The notes under the pieces: model-generated | The model's input: only the letters and a program-made list of their open reading frames with translations | Told to the model about the DNA's origin: nothing | Database searches by the model: none | Made by a program: the position numbers and the translations under genes | Assembly: GCF_900113965.1 (NCBI RefSeq) | Contig: NZ_FORI01000013.1 | Location: forward strand, 1-60,114 | Direction: 5' to 3' | DNA: 60,114 nucleotides | DNA from: Treponema bryantii | GTDB lineage: Bacteria; Spirochaetota; Spirochaetia; Treponematales; Treponemataceae | Part shown: positions 25,704 to 33,638 of the stretch, piece after piece | How the letters are laid out: each line of letters opens with the position of its first letter | How positions within the stretch are numbered: the first letter of the stretch is position 1

Positions 25704-26576
25704 ATGAAAGGAATTATCTTAGCCGGTGGAAGTGGAACTCGACTTTATCCAATCACAAAAGCAGTTTCAAAACAGATTCTGCCTTTGTATGACAAACCGA
25801 TGATTTATTATCCGCTTTCATGTCTTATGCTGGCAGGAATTCGCGATGTACTTATTATCTCAACTCCACGCGACATCACCAGCTTCAAAGAGCTCTTTGG
25901 AGACGGTGCATGGCTTGGAATGAATTTTGAATATGCAGTACAGGATAAGCCACGCGGACTTGCAGATGCTTTTATTATCGGTAAAGAATTTATCGGAAAC
26001 GATTCTGTAGCCCTGGTACTTGGAGATAATATCTTCTACGGTCAGAGCTTTACACAGACTTTGAAGCGTGCACGAGAAAAAGTAGAAAAAGGCGAAGGTA
26101 GCGTAATTTTCGGATACTTTGTAAAAGATCCTACAGCTTACGGAGTCGTAGAGTTTGATAAGGCCGGCAAAGTTCTCGGTATCGAAGAAAAACCTGCAAA
26201 TCCAAAATCAAATTACGCAGTTCCTGGGCTTTACTTCTATAGCAATACGGTTGTTGATATTGCCGCAAACGTGAAGCCAAGCGCCCGCGGTGAAATCGAA
26301 ATTACCTCTATCAATAATGAATATCTAAATCGTGGTGAGCTTTCTGTAGAGCTCCTTGGACGTGGTATGGCATGGCTTGATACAGGAACTTATGATGGTC
26401 TTCTTGAAGCTTCTAATTTTATTGCAACAATTCAGAAGCGTCAGGGAATGTATGTAAGTTGTATAGAAGAAATTGCATATCGCAATGGGTGGCTTTCAAA
26501 AGAACAGCTTCTTGAACTTACAAAAGGGTATAAAACAGACTATGGTCGTTATCTTGAATATATTGCGGAGAACTAG
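25704..26576 (+). CDS. rmlA: Glucose-1-phosphate thymidylyltransferase, copy 1
   Basis: This 290-residue protein has the nucleotidyltransferase signature [24 protein letters not shown], followed by [26 protein letters not shown] near residue 112 and [19 protein letters not shown] near 162. It makes dTDP-glucose from dTTP and glucose-1-phosphate. It lies 3 bp after rmlB. A second copy at 29412 encodes a protein more than 90 percent identical by eye, but the DNA differs at many third positions. Confidence 0.95.
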   Translation: MKGIILAGGSGTRLYPITKAVSKQILPLYDKPMIYYPLSCLMLAGIRDVLIISTPRDITSFKELFGDGAWLGMNFEYAVQDKPRGLADAFIIGKEFIGNDSVALVLGDNIFYGQSFTQTLKRAREKVEKGEGSVIFGYFVKDPTAYGVVEFDKAGKVLGIEEKPANPKSNYAVPGLYFYSNTVVDIAANVKPSARGEIEITSINNEYLNRGELSVELLGRGMAWLDTGTYDGLLEASNFIATIQKRQGMYVSCIEEIAYRNGWLSKEQLLELTKGYKTDYGRYLEYIAEN

Positions 26577-26585
26577 GAAAAGAAA

Positions 26586-27188
26586 ATGGCTTTTGAATTT
26601 AATAGATGTAAACTTAGTGATGGTACTGAAATAAAAGGGCTTTATGAAATTCAGCCGAAAATATTTGGCGATGCCCGTGGATATTTTTTGGAAACTTACA
26701 GTGAGAGAGATTTTTTTGCGGTTGGTCTTACTATGAAGTTTGTACAAGATAATCAGTCTAAATCGAGCAAAGGTGTGTTACGTGGTCTGCACTTTCAGAC
26801 TCAACATCCACAGGGGAAACTTGTACGTGCTCTGGAGGGAAAGGTTTATGATGTTGCAGTTGATCTTCGTAAAGGTTCTACAACATTTGGAAAATACTAT
26901 GGTGTAATTCTTGATGCAGAAAAACAGAATATGTTTTATATTCCTGAAGGTTTTGCTCACGGTTTTTACGTCGTTAGTGACGAGGCAATATTCACTTATA
27001 AATGTACCGATTTCTATGACCCGAACGGTGAAGGTGGACTCATGTGGAATGACCCGATTATTGGAATTAACTGGAAGTCTGTTTTGTCAGATGGGAATCC
27101 TCTTCTAAGTGAAAAAGATGGAAAACATCCAGCTTTTGACCCCAATGGGAATTATTTTGATATTAATGGCGAATGGCTTGAATTATAG
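26586..27188 (+). CDS. rmlC: dTDP-4-dehydrorhamnose 3,5-epimerase, copy 1
   Basis: This 200-residue cupin has GDARGYFLETYSERDF, the QDNQSKSSKGVLRGLHFQ core with the catalytic His near residue 64, RKGSTTFGKYYGVIL, and FYIPEGFAHGFYV near 118. It epimerises C3 and C5 of dTDP-4-keto-6-deoxyglucose. No rmlD is seen in the window, so rhamnose itself needs a reductase elsewhere. It has a paralogue at 30368. Confidence 0.93.
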   Translation: MAFEFNRCKLSDGTEIKGLYEIQPKIFGDARGYFLETYSERDFFAVGLTMKFVQDNQSKSSKGVLRGLHFQTQHPQGKLVRALEGKVYDVAVDLRKGSTTFGKYYGVILDAEKQNMFYIPEGFAHGFYVVSDEAIFTYKCTDFYDPNGEGGLMWNDPIIGINWKSVLSDGNPLLSEKDGKHPAFDPNGNYFDINGEWLEL

Positions 27189-27210
27189 CATTGTCTTGAA
27201 GGAACAAATT

Positions 27211-27876
27211 ATGATACGATTTTTTGATATATTTTTTTCAGGAATAGCAATTGTTGTTCTTTTACCATTTATGATTCCAATAATGATAGCTTTGAAGTTA
27301 ACTGGTGAACATGATATTTTTTATGGGCAAACAAGAATTGGAAAAGGCGGAAAAGAATTTAAGGTCTTAAAATTCGCAACAATGCTTCGTAATTCTCCAA
27401 ATATGCAGGGTGGATTGTATACAACAAAGGATGATCCTCGTATTCTTCCTATGGGAAAATTTTTGAGAAAAACTAAAATTAATGAATTGCCACAGCTTAT
27501 TAATATTTTTATAGGACAGATGAGTGTAGTTGGGTATAGACCAACAGTAAAAGCTCATTATATGGCATATCCTGAATGGTGTAGAGATAAGTTTAAAAAT
27601 GCAAGACCTGGATTAACAGGCTTAGCTTCAATTGCGTTTAGGGATGAAGAAAATATTCTTTCTTCAATGGAAGACCCCGATAGTTTTCACCAAGAAATTA
27701 TTCAGCCATATAAGGGGCAGCTTGAGTGTTGGTATATTGAACATAAAAATATTTTCTTATATTTTAAATTAATTTTTATGACTGCAGAGGCGGTACTTCA
27801 TCCTTCTTCAAATAAATGGAGAACTGCTTTTAAGAATTTACCACCTGTTCCTGCTGAATTGGAACAATATATCTAA
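27211..27876 (+). CDS. Polyprenyl-phosphate sugar-1-phosphate transferase (priming enzyme)
   Basis: This 221-residue protein has an N-terminal hydrophobic re-entrant helix (MIRFFDIFFSGIAIVVLLPFMIPIMIAL) and the bacterial sugar transferase core: GKGGKEFKVLKFATM, LRKTKINELPQLINIFIGQMSVVGYRP (the D/E..PQ..NVL.G.MS.VGPRP signature) and ARPGLTGLAS. It attaches the first sugar phosphate to undecaprenyl phosphate, starting each repeat unit. I chose ATG 27211 because AAGGA lies just upstream; an earlier ATG would place it inside rmlC. Confidence 0.9.
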   Translation: MIRFFDIFFSGIAIVVLLPFMIPIMIALKLTGEHDIFYGQTRIGKGGKEFKVLKFATMLRNSPNMQGGLYTTKDDPRILPMGKFLRKTKINELPQLINIFIGQMSVVGYRPTVKAHYMAYPEWCRDKFKNARPGLTGLASIAFRDEENILSSMEDPDSFHQEIIQPYKGQLECWYIEHKNIFLYFKLIFMTAEAVLHPSSNKWRTAFKNLPPVPAELEQYI

Positions 27877-27892
27877 GTTTTAAGGAATTATT

Positions 27893-29098
27893 ATGCAAGA
27901 TAACATTTTACCATTAATTGGCCGTACTGCACCTTTATTTGAAAAAGACATTTCTGTAAACGAAGCATATTTAAGTGAAACAGTTCGCAATTCCCGCTTC
28001 CTCGTAATCGGCGGTGCCGGAACTATTGGTTCTGCAATCTGCCGTGAACTCTTCGCTCGTAATCCTAAAGTGCTCCATGTTGTAGACATCAGTGAAAACA
28101 ACATGGTTGAGCTTGTTCGCGATATTCGCTCGTCTGTTGGTTATGGCGATGGTGAGTTTGCAACCTTTGCTCTGGACTGTGGCAGCGAGATTTTCCGTGC
28201 CTTTATTAACGAGCAGAAAAAGCGTATTGGTGGTTATGACTACGTTTTCAATACCTCTGCATTGAAACATGTTCGTAGCGAGAAGGATCCTTACACTCTC
28301 ATGCGTATGATTGATACAAATATTTTTAATACTGATTCTACTATGCTTATGGCAAAAGAATGTGGTGCAAAAAAATATTTCTGTGTATCAACAGATAAGG
28401 CTGCAAACCCTGTAAACATGATGGGGGCCAGCAAGCGCATTATGGAGTTCTTCCTTAACCGCCGCTCTGTTGAAATGCCAGTATCTACAGCTCGTTTTGC
28501 TAATGTAGCATTCAGCGATGGTTCGCTTCTTTATGGTTTTAACCGCCGTCTGGATAAGAATCAGCCTTTGTCTGCTCCTAATGATGTTCGCCGTTATTTT
28601 GTTACTCCTAAAGAGGCTGGTCAGCTTTGTGTTATGAGCTGTCTTCTTGGTGAAAACCGCGATGTTTTCTTCCCTAAATTGGATCACGATTTGAATCTTG
28701 TAACCTTTAGCAGCATTGCTGAAAAATATCTGCGTAATCTTGGCTACGAACCTGTACAGTGTGCTACAGAGAATGAAGCTCGTACTCGTGTGAATGAATT
28801 AAAGGCTAAACATCAGTATCCTGTGTACTTCTTTAAAAGTGATACAACTGGTGAAAAAGACTTTGAAGAGTTCTACACAGATAAAGAAACTCTGGTAATG
28901 GATAAGTTTGAGTCTTTGGGAATTATTAAAAATCCTGTTGACTTTGATGAATCAAAGCTTACTCACTTTACTGAAACAATTGATGCAATGAAGAAAAAAG
29001 GTGAATGGTCTCGTGGAGAGTTAATAGACTTATTCAATTGGATGATTCCAAATTTCAACCATAAAGAAACCGGTAAGTTCCTTGATGGAAGAATGTAG
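27893..29098 (+). CDS. CapD-like nucleotide-sugar 4,6-dehydratase
   Basis: This 401-residue protein has VIGGAGTIGSAICRELFARNPKVLHVVDISENNM near residue 38 and VSTDKAANPVNMMGASKRIMEF near residue 165, where the usual S-Y-K triad is replaced by T-D-K/M-K as in the Polysacc_synt_2 (CapD/FlaA1/PseB) family. It lacks the N-terminal membrane domain of long CapD forms. It likely acts on UDP-GlcNAc. AAGGAATT precedes ATG. The codon use is GC-richer than that of the priming transferase gene. Confidence 0.85.
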   Translation: MQDNILPLIGRTAPLFEKDISVNEAYLSETVRNSRFLVIGGAGTIGSAICRELFARNPKVLHVVDISENNMVELVRDIRSSVGYGDGEFATFALDCGSEIFRAFINEQKKRIGGYDYVFNTSALKHVRSEKDPYTLMRMIDTNIFNTDSTMLMAKECGAKKYFCVSTDKAANPVNMMGASKRIMEFFLNRRSVEMPVSTARFANVAFSDGSLLYGFNRRLDKNQPLSAPNDVRRYFVTPKEAGQLCVMSCLLGENRDVFFPKLDHDLNLVTFSSIAEKYLRNLGYEPVQCATENEARTRVNELKAKHQYPVYFFKSDTTGEKDFEEFYTDKETLVMDKFESLGIIKNPVDFDESKLTHFTETIDAMKKKGEWSRGELIDLFNWMIPNFNHKETGKFLDGRM

Positions 29099-29110
29099 AG
29101 GCTATAGAAA

Positions 29111-29215
29111 ATGATTTCATATGTTTTAGGAATCGGATTTGTAGGGTTTATTACTTTTTTTTCTTTAGGTGCAATTCTAGTAAACATATTTGATAAAAAG
29201 AGAAAAAATAGTTAA
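29111..29215 (+). CDS. Small single-pass membrane protein (34 residues)
   Basis: Codons run from ATG 29111 to TAA at 29213-29215. The peptide starts MISYVLGIGFVGFITFF, contains one hydrophobic segment of about 24 residues and ends in the positive tail FDKKRKNS, so the C-terminus should be cytoplasmic. GAGG (29097-29101) lies 9 nt upstream and overlaps the preceding stop, suggesting coupling to the CapD-like gene. No family is recognised. Confidence 0.55.
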   Translation: MISYVLGIGFVGFITFFSLGAILVNIFDKKRKNS

Positions 29216-29264
29216 AAAAGGACTGCCAGTAGACTGACAATTCTTTTTTAGCTAACTCTCTAGA

Positions 29265-29370
29265 GGGGCGTTGCGGGGCAGTGAGTAACAGATGCGCCCC
29301 GCAGAGAGGGTAGCGGAAAACGCCGCAGGCGGTTGGAGTGAGGGAGAGACTTCTCCCTCCTTTTAATTTT
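29265..29370 (+). terminator. GC-rich repeat and terminator hairpin
   Basis: A repeat-like patch starts with GGGGCGTTGCGGGGC (29265-29279), a 15-mer found again at 58649-58663, and can fold with GCGCCCCGC downstream. At 29340-29359 GAGGGAGA-GACT-TCTCCCTC is followed by a T-rich stretch, consistent with a rho-independent terminator ending the first polysaccharide unit. Confidence 0.55.
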
Positions 29371-29411
29371 TAAATTTTCATACTATAATTATTCTTTAGA
29401 GGAATAATATT

Positions 29412-30284
29412 ATGAAAGGAATTATCTTAGCTGGCGGTTCTGGTACCCGCCTTTATCCTATAACTAAGGCGGTTTCTAAGCAGATTCTGCCGCTTTATGA
29501 CAAGCCTATGGTTTACTATCCGCTTTCCTGCCTGATGCTGGCCGGCATTCGTGAGGTTTTGATTATTTCTACCCCTCGCGACATCAGCTGTTTTAAGGAG
29601 CTTTTTGGCGACGGAGCCTGGCTTGGTATGCACTTTGAATATGCTGTGCAGGACAAGCCTCGCGGGCTTGCAGATGCTTTTATTATTGGCCGCGATTTTA
29701 TTGGTAGCGATTCTGTTGCTCTTGTTCTTGGTGATAATATTTTTTACGGTCAGAGTTTTACTTCTACTTTGCGCCGTGCCCGTGAAAAAGTTGAAGCTGG
29801 TAATGGCAGCGTGATTTTTGGTTACTTTGTAAAAGATCCTACTGCTTACGGTGTTGTTGAGTTTGATAAAGATGGCAAGGTGCTTGGTATCGAAGAAAAG
29901 CCTGTTGCTCCTAAGTCTAACTATGCGGTGCCGGGCCTTTACTTTTACAGTAATGCTGTAGTTGATATTGCGGCTAATGTTAAGCCTAGCGCCCGCGGTG
30001 AAATTGAAATCACTTCTATTAATAATGAATATCTGAACCGAGGTGAGCTTTCTGTTGAACTGCTTGGTCGTGGTATGGCCTGGCTTGATACCGGTACTTA
30101 TGATGGCCTTCTCGAGGCTTCTAACTTTATTGCAACTATTCAAAAACGTCAGGGAATGTATGTAAGCTGTATTGAAGAAATTGCTTACCGCAATGGCTGG
30201 CTTTCTAAAGAGCAGATGCTCGAGCTGGCTAAGGGATATAAGACAGATTACGGTCGTTATTTGGAATACATTGCGGAGAACTAG
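29412..30284 (+). CDS. rmlA: Glucose-1-phosphate thymidylyltransferase, copy 2
   Basis: This 290-residue paralogue of the 25704 gene keeps every active-site segment ([37 protein letters not shown]). The proteins differ at few positions, such as N/H in GMxFEY and K/R in IIGxxF. The DNA differs widely at synonymous sites and is GC-richer, so the copies are old or were acquired separately rather than being a recent tandem copy. GAGGAATAATATT precedes ATG. Confidence 0.95.
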   Translation: MKGIILAGGSGTRLYPITKAVSKQILPLYDKPMVYYPLSCLMLAGIREVLIISTPRDISCFKELFGDGAWLGMHFEYAVQDKPRGLADAFIIGRDFIGSDSVALVLGDNIFYGQSFTSTLRRAREKVEAGNGSVIFGYFVKDPTAYGVVEFDKDGKVLGIEEKPVAPKSNYAVPGLYFYSNAVVDIAANVKPSARGEIEITSINNEYLNRGELSVELLGRGMAWLDTGTYDGLLEASNFIATIQKRQGMYVSCIEEIAYRNGWLSKEQMLELAKGYKTDYGRYLEYIAEN

Positions 30285-30292
30285 AAAAGAAT

Positions 30293-30354
30293 CGTCATCC
30301 CGAACTTGTTTCGGGATCTATTACTTGAGACCCTGAAACAAGTTCAGGGTGACG
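30293..30354. repeat. Dispersed hairpin repeat (CGTCATCCCGAACTTG family)
   Basis: A long inverted repeat runs from CGTCATCCCGAACTTGTTTC to GAAACAAGTTCAGGGTGACG, between the second rmlA and rmlC. A sister copy is at 32653-32714, with a short fragment near 37727-37738. It is a mobile-type intergenic repeat common in many genomes; no coding role. Confidence 0.85.
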
Positions 30355-30367
30355 GAAAGGAAAAAAT

Positions 30368-30967
30368 ATGTCATTTGAATTTAATACCTGTAAATTGAGC
30401 GATGGCTCAGAAATAAAAGGCCTTTATGAAATCCAGCCGAAAATCTTTGGTGATGCCCGTGGTTATTTTCTAGAAACTTACAGCGAGCGTGATTTTTTCG
30501 CTGCTGGTCTTACAATGAAGTTTGTTCAGGATAATCAGTCTAAATCTACAAAAGGAGTGCTCCGCGGTCTGCATTTTCAGACTCAGCATCCTCAGGGAAA
30601 ACTTGTTCGCGCTCTTGCCGGCCGCGTTTACGACGTTGCCGTAGACTTACGCCATGGTTCTGCAACCTTTGGAAAATACTACGGTGTTATCCTCGATGCC
30701 GAAAAGCAGAATATGTTTTATATTCCAGAAGGCTTTGCTCACGGCTTTTATGTTTTGAGTGACGAGGCAATTTTTACCTATAAGTGTACGGACTTCTACG
30801 ACCCCAAAGGTGAGGGCGGGCTTATGTGGAATGATTCTGCCATTGCAATAGACTGGAAATCTGTTGCTCCGGATGTGAATCCTCTTTTGAGTGACAAAGA
30901 TACAAAACATCCTGCTTTTGATGCTTCAAAAAACTATTTTGATATTAATGGCAAGTGGATTGGCTAG
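30368..30967 (+). CDS. rmlC: dTDP-4-dehydrorhamnose 3,5-epimerase, copy 2
   Basis: This 199-residue paralogue of the 26586 gene has all catalytic segments present (GVLRGLHFQTQHPQGKLV, YIPEGFAHGFYVL). The main differences are at the C-terminus (DASKNYFDINGKWIG). A dispersed hairpin repeat has been placed between it and the second rmlA. AAAGGAAAAAAT provides the ribosome site. It ends the dTDP-sugar region. Confidence 0.93.
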   Translation: MSFEFNTCKLSDGSEIKGLYEIQPKIFGDARGYFLETYSERDFFAAGLTMKFVQDNQSKSTKGVLRGLHFQTQHPQGKLVRALAGRVYDVAVDLRHGSATFGKYYGVILDAEKQNMFYIPEGFAHGFYVLSDEAIFTYKCTDFYDPKGEGGLMWNDSAIAIDWKSVAPDVNPLLSDKDTKHPAFDASKNYFDINGKWIG

Positions 30968-31051
30968 TGCTGAAAATCGTTTGACTTAAAACTGATTATT
31001 TAATATACTTTGAATGGTTGGGGAAAATATAAAAAATGAAGAGAGAGTATT

Positions 31052-31375
31052 ATGAATCACAAAAACATAATGAAGCTGCTCGCAGCAGTTTTTGCTTTCA
31101 GTATCTTTAGTTCAATGCTGGTGCTTTTTACAAAGCTTCCAGGTAACCCCGAAATCTTTTTTACTGTTTTTTTCTCTGTTCTTATTATTGCCTGTATTGT
31201 CTTTTTTAAGCGCGAAGATTTTGTTAAAGACAAGCTTCGCAAGGCAAGTTATGTAAAAGTTATAGGCCAGAATCTGATTATCTGCAAAAACAGACCAGCT
31301 GTAAAAAGAAAGAGTCTCTTTTTGAAGGTTAGTATAATCACTCTTCTTGCCAGCGTTTTTGGCAAAAAGAAGTAA
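31052..31375 (+). CDS. Small membrane protein, function unknown
   Basis: This 107-residue protein has two hydrophobic segments (about 8-28, LLAAVFAFSIFSSMLVLF; and 36-52, FFTVFFSVLIIACIVFF), then a basic soluble part (KREDFVKDKLRKASYVK) and a C-terminal hydrophobic stretch ending GKKK. GAGAGAGTATT precedes ATG 31052. No family is recognised. It lies between the polysaccharide region and a tRNA cluster. Confidence 0.6.
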   Translation: MNHKNIMKLLAAVFAFSIFSSMLVLFTKLPGNPEIFFTVFFSVLIIACIVFFKREDFVKDKLRKASYVKVIGQNLIICKNRPAVKRKSLFLKVSIITLLASVFGKKK

Positions 31376-31413
31376 AAAAAATCAAAAAAATTAGAATTTA
31401 ATGGGTTTTCTGC

Positions 31414-31440
31414 TTGACATAAACGCGTAAAACCTATAAA
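31414..31440 (+). promoter_or_regulatory. Promoter of the tRNA cluster
   Basis: A perfect TTGACA (31414-31419) is followed by TATAAA at 15 bp (31435-31440) or TAAATT at 17 bp. The first tRNA begins at 31456. Confidence 0.65.
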
Positions 31441-31455
31441 TTAATAACACTTAAT

Positions 31456-31541
31456 GGAGCGATACCAAAGCGGTCGTACTGGGGCGGTCTTGAAAACCGT
31501 TGATCTTCACGGGTCCGGGGGTTCGAATCCCTCTCGCTCCG
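31456..31541 (+). tRNA. tRNA-Ser (anticodon TGA)
   Basis: Acceptor GGAGCGA/TCGCTCC, anticodon loop CTTGAAA, a long class II variable arm and T loop GTTCGAATC. 86 nt, first gene of a three-tRNA cluster. Confidence 0.95.
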
Positions 31542-31548
31542 CTAAAAT

Positions 31549-31633
31549 GGAAGCGTGGTAGAGCGGTAATACAACGGATTGCTAATCCGTCACTTCCGTA
31601 AGGGGTGGGCAGGTTCAACTCCTGTCGCTTCCG
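31549..31633 (+). tRNA. tRNA-Ser (anticodon GCT)
   Basis: Acceptor GGAAGCG/CGCTTCC, anticodon stem CGGAT...ATCCG around a GCT anticodon, a long variable arm (class II) and T loop GTTCAACTC. It starts 7 nt after the previous tRNA. Confidence 0.95.
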
Positions 31634-31664
31634 AGAAAGCGGTTCTACCGCACACATTATGAAT

Positions 31665-31739
31665 GAGATTGTAGCTCAGCTGGATTAGAGCATCACCCTG
31701 CGGAGGTGAGGGTCGCACGTTCGAATCGTGTCAGTCTCA
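31665..31739 (+). tRNA. tRNA-Arg (anticodon GCG)
   Basis: Acceptor GAGATTG/CAGTCTC with one wobble, anticodon stem TCACC/GGTGA around loop CTGCGGA, giving anticodon GCG (reads CGC), and T arm GCACG-TTCGAAT-CGTGT. A GCG anticodon is unusual, since most bacteria read CGN with ACG (inosine). The last 18-19 nt are duplicated exactly at 31944-31962. Confidence 0.85.
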
Positions 31740-31745
31740 ACCTGA

Positions 31746-31777
31746 AAACCCGTATAGAATTACGGGTTTTTCTTTTT
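31746..31777 (+). terminator. Terminator after the tRNA cluster
   Basis: AAACCCGTA pairs with TACGGGTTT and is followed by a T-rich tail. Confidence 0.85.
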
Positions 31778-31804
31778 TAACTTATATATTTATAAGAATT
31801 CTTT

Positions 31805-31962
31805 ACACGATTCGAAACGGAGTGAGCGGCATAAAAATTGCGAGCAGTGGCGCAGCAATTTTTATGTAAATTGCCATGGATGGCAATTTAGCGAACGCAG
31901 GCGCCGCAGAGGGAGCCACCATGGAAGGGGGCGACCGTCGCGGCGAATCGTGTCAGTCTCAA
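31805..31962 (+). other. tRNA-linked structured element A
   Basis: It begins with ACACGATTCGAA (31805-31816), the reverse complement of the tRNA-Arg T arm (31720-31731). Then CGGAGTGAGCGG, hairpin P1 (31830-31841 with 31855-31866, 12 bp), hairpin P2 (AAATTGCCA-TGGA-TGGCAATTT, 31868-31889), AGCGAACGCAGGCGCC, and finally CGAATCGTGTCAGTCTCAA (31944-31962), a 19-bp exact copy of the tRNA 3' end. The order and loop match element B at 2692-2852, while the stem sequences differ and remain paired. Unknown; a tRNA-targeting mini-element or a structured RNA. Confidence 0.65.
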
Positions 31963-31966
31963 ACAG

Positions 31967-31993
31967 AGGTCTGTCAAACGACAGACCTTTTTT
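31967..31993 (+). terminator. Terminator after element A
   Basis: AGGTCTGTC-AAAC-GACAGACCT is followed by T's. It sits directly behind the duplicated tRNA tail, as in element B. Confidence 0.85.
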
Positions 31994-32053
31994 ATTTTAA
32001 CTTGACTTTATAACCATCTGATCTTAAATTTGTTTATATAGAGAGGTGTATTT

Positions 32054-32650
32054 ATGAAACGATGGTATCTTTTTTCGGGAATTATGGCTGCGGTGCTTGG
32101 GCTGCTGGTGATTATTTTCCCTTCATTCTGGATTAAGCTTGTTGTTATTATGATTGGACTTGCAGCTATTGGTTATGGAATTTATAGCTTGAAGTTTACA
32201 AAGTCGCTTTCCGAAGATTTGGGATACCGCCGAACAATCCTCATAAAAAGTATTGTGAGCATTATTGCCGGTGTAATGGCAGTTCTTTTCCCTCTCGCAA
32301 TTGGCGGCGCTGCCTGGACTGCAATGATCTGGATTCTGATTTTCTATCTTATGCTTTCTGCCGCTGCAGGCTTTTACGCTGCGGCCCTCTTAAAAGATTC
32401 CGGTATTGAACGCAAACGTTACATCATAGAAAACCTCTTGCTTCTTGTAGTAGCAATCCTTCTTATCCTGATTTCCCCACGTTCTTTAGGCAACGCCATC
32501 ATCAGACTAATCGGAATTATCGTAATGGTAGGCGGCATAGGCCTTATCCTCCTCGACGTTTTCACCAACCGCAACACCGTAGAAGGCGAAGTTGTTGAAG
32601 TGAAGGATGAGGAAGCTGAACCTGCCACCGAAGAGAAGCCGGTTGAATAA
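32054..32650 (+). CDS. DUF308/HdeD-like membrane protein
   Basis: This 198-residue protein has six hydrophobic segments arranged in pairs (LFSGIMAAVLGLLVIIFPSF, IKLVVIMIGLAAIGYGIYSL, SIVSIIAGVMAVLFPLA and so on), the repeat pattern of the HdeD/DUF308 family. A charged, acidic cytoplasmic tail (EVKDEEAEPATEEKPVE) follows. HdeD is linked to acid stress in enterobacteria; function here is unknown. GAGAGGTG upstream is a good ribosome site. It is a single gene ending at a dispersed hairpin repeat. Confidence 0.75.
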   Translation: MKRWYLFSGIMAAVLGLLVIIFPSFWIKLVVIMIGLAAIGYGIYSLKFTKSLSEDLGYRRTILIKSIVSIIAGVMAVLFPLAIGGAAWTAMIWILIFYLMLSAAAGFYAAALLKDSGIERKRYIIENLLLLVVAILLILISPRSLGNAIIRLIGIIVMVGGIGLILLDVFTNRNTVEGEVVEVKDEEAEPATEEKPVE

Positions 32651-32652
32651 TA

Positions 32653-32714
32653 ACGTCATGCTGAACTTGTTTCAGCATCTGCTAGTAGATCCCGAAACAA
32701 GTTCGGGATGACGT
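32653..32714. repeat. Dispersed hairpin repeat (CGTCATGCTGAACTTG family)
   Basis: Inverted repeat between ACGTCATGCTGAACTTGTTT and AAACAAGTTCGGGATGACGT. It is the same family as 30293-30354, with arms exchanged between CATGCTGAAC and CATCCCGAAC types. It may also end transcription of the DUF308 gene. Confidence 0.85.
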
Positions 32715-32795
32715 ATTATTGAAAGAGACGGCATTTTAAGGTATTATTAAACGGAGCATTGAACTGCTCCGTATTTTATTTTAAAGAGGATTTAT

Positions 32796-33632
32796 ATGGC
32801 TCATTGTATCGTACCAGCCGCTGAAGAAATTTTGGACAAAGAATACCCTGTTCTTGATAAAGGTTTTGTTCGTCTTGTTGATTATTTTGGTGGAGACCAG
32901 CGTATTGTTCAGTCTGCACGTGTTTCATACGGCGAGGGAACTAAAACTGTGAGCCAGGACGGCGCCCTCATTGACTATCTGTTGCGCCATCAGCATACCT
33001 CTCCTTTTGAGCAGGTTGTAATGACCTTTCACGTTAAGATGCCTATCTTTGTTGCCCGCCAGTGGGTTCGCCACCGCACAGGCCGCATGAACGAGGTTTC
33101 TGGACGTTATTCTATCATGAAGGAAGAGTTCTACGTTCCTGCCGAAGACAAGGTTGCACCTCAGAGTAAGGACAACAAGCAGGGGCGTTGCAACGAGGCT
33201 TTTGATAAAGAAACTGCTGACAAAATCATCAATCAGCTTGAAGCCGGCCAGAAGGAAGCTTACGAAAATTACAGCGAGCTTTTGGACAGTGGTCTTGCCC
33301 GAGAAATTGCCCGCATCAATCTTCCTCTTTCTCTCTATACTGAATTCTACTGGGAGATGGATCTTCACAATCTGTTCCACTTCCTTAAACTCCGCCTCGA
33401 CAGCCACGCTCAGTACGAAATCCGCGTGTATGCCGAAGTAATTCTTGAGATGTGCCGCAAGGTTGCTCCAATGGCTACTGAAAGCTTTATCAATCATATG
33501 AATGAAGGCGTAAACTTCAGCGGCGAAGAAATGGATGCATTGCGCAAAGTTCTCGCCGGCGAGCCAAACCCTCTCGAAGGCAAAAAGCTCGACCGCTTCA
33601 ACGAAAAAATCAAGACTGGAGTTCAGCTCTAA
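32796..33632 (+). CDS. thyX: Flavin-dependent thymidylate synthase ThyX
   Basis: This 278-residue protein has the ThyX signature RHRTGRMNEVSGRYS near residue 90 (RHRxxSxNExSxRYS type, with Gly-Arg replacing part of it), HQHTSPFEQVVMTFHVKMPIFVARQW before it and LPLSLYTEFYWEMDLHNLFHFLKLRLDSHAQYEIR near residue 170. It makes dTMP from dUMP with FAD, NADPH and methylene-tetrahydrofolate, replacing ThyA. AGAGGATTTAT precedes ATG. Confidence 0.93.
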   Translation: MAHCIVPAAEEILDKEYPVLDKGFVRLVDYFGGDQRIVQSARVSYGEGTKTVSQDGALIDYLLRHQHTSPFEQVVMTFHVKMPIFVARQWVRHRTGRMNEVSGRYSIMKEEFYVPAEDKVAPQSKDNKQGRCNEAFDKETADKIINQLEAGQKEAYENYSELLDSGLAREIARINLPLSLYTEFYWEMDLHNLFHFLKLRLDSHAQYEIRVYAEVILEMCRKVAPMATESFINHMNEGVNFSGEEMDALRKVLAGEPNPLEGKKLDRFNEKIKTGVQL

Positions 33633-33638
33633 TTAATC

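Noticed and set aside
29427-30143. Long minus-strand reading frame antisense to the second rmlA
   Set aside because: It is an artefact of GC-rich third positions of rmlA, has no recognisable motif and no ribosome site.
24576-30967. Complete dTDP-rhamnose pathway
   Set aside because: rmlA, rmlB and rmlC are present but no RmlD-type reductase is encoded in the window.
31451-31657. Minus-strand reading frame across the tRNA-Ser genes
   Set aside because: It consists of tRNA sequence.
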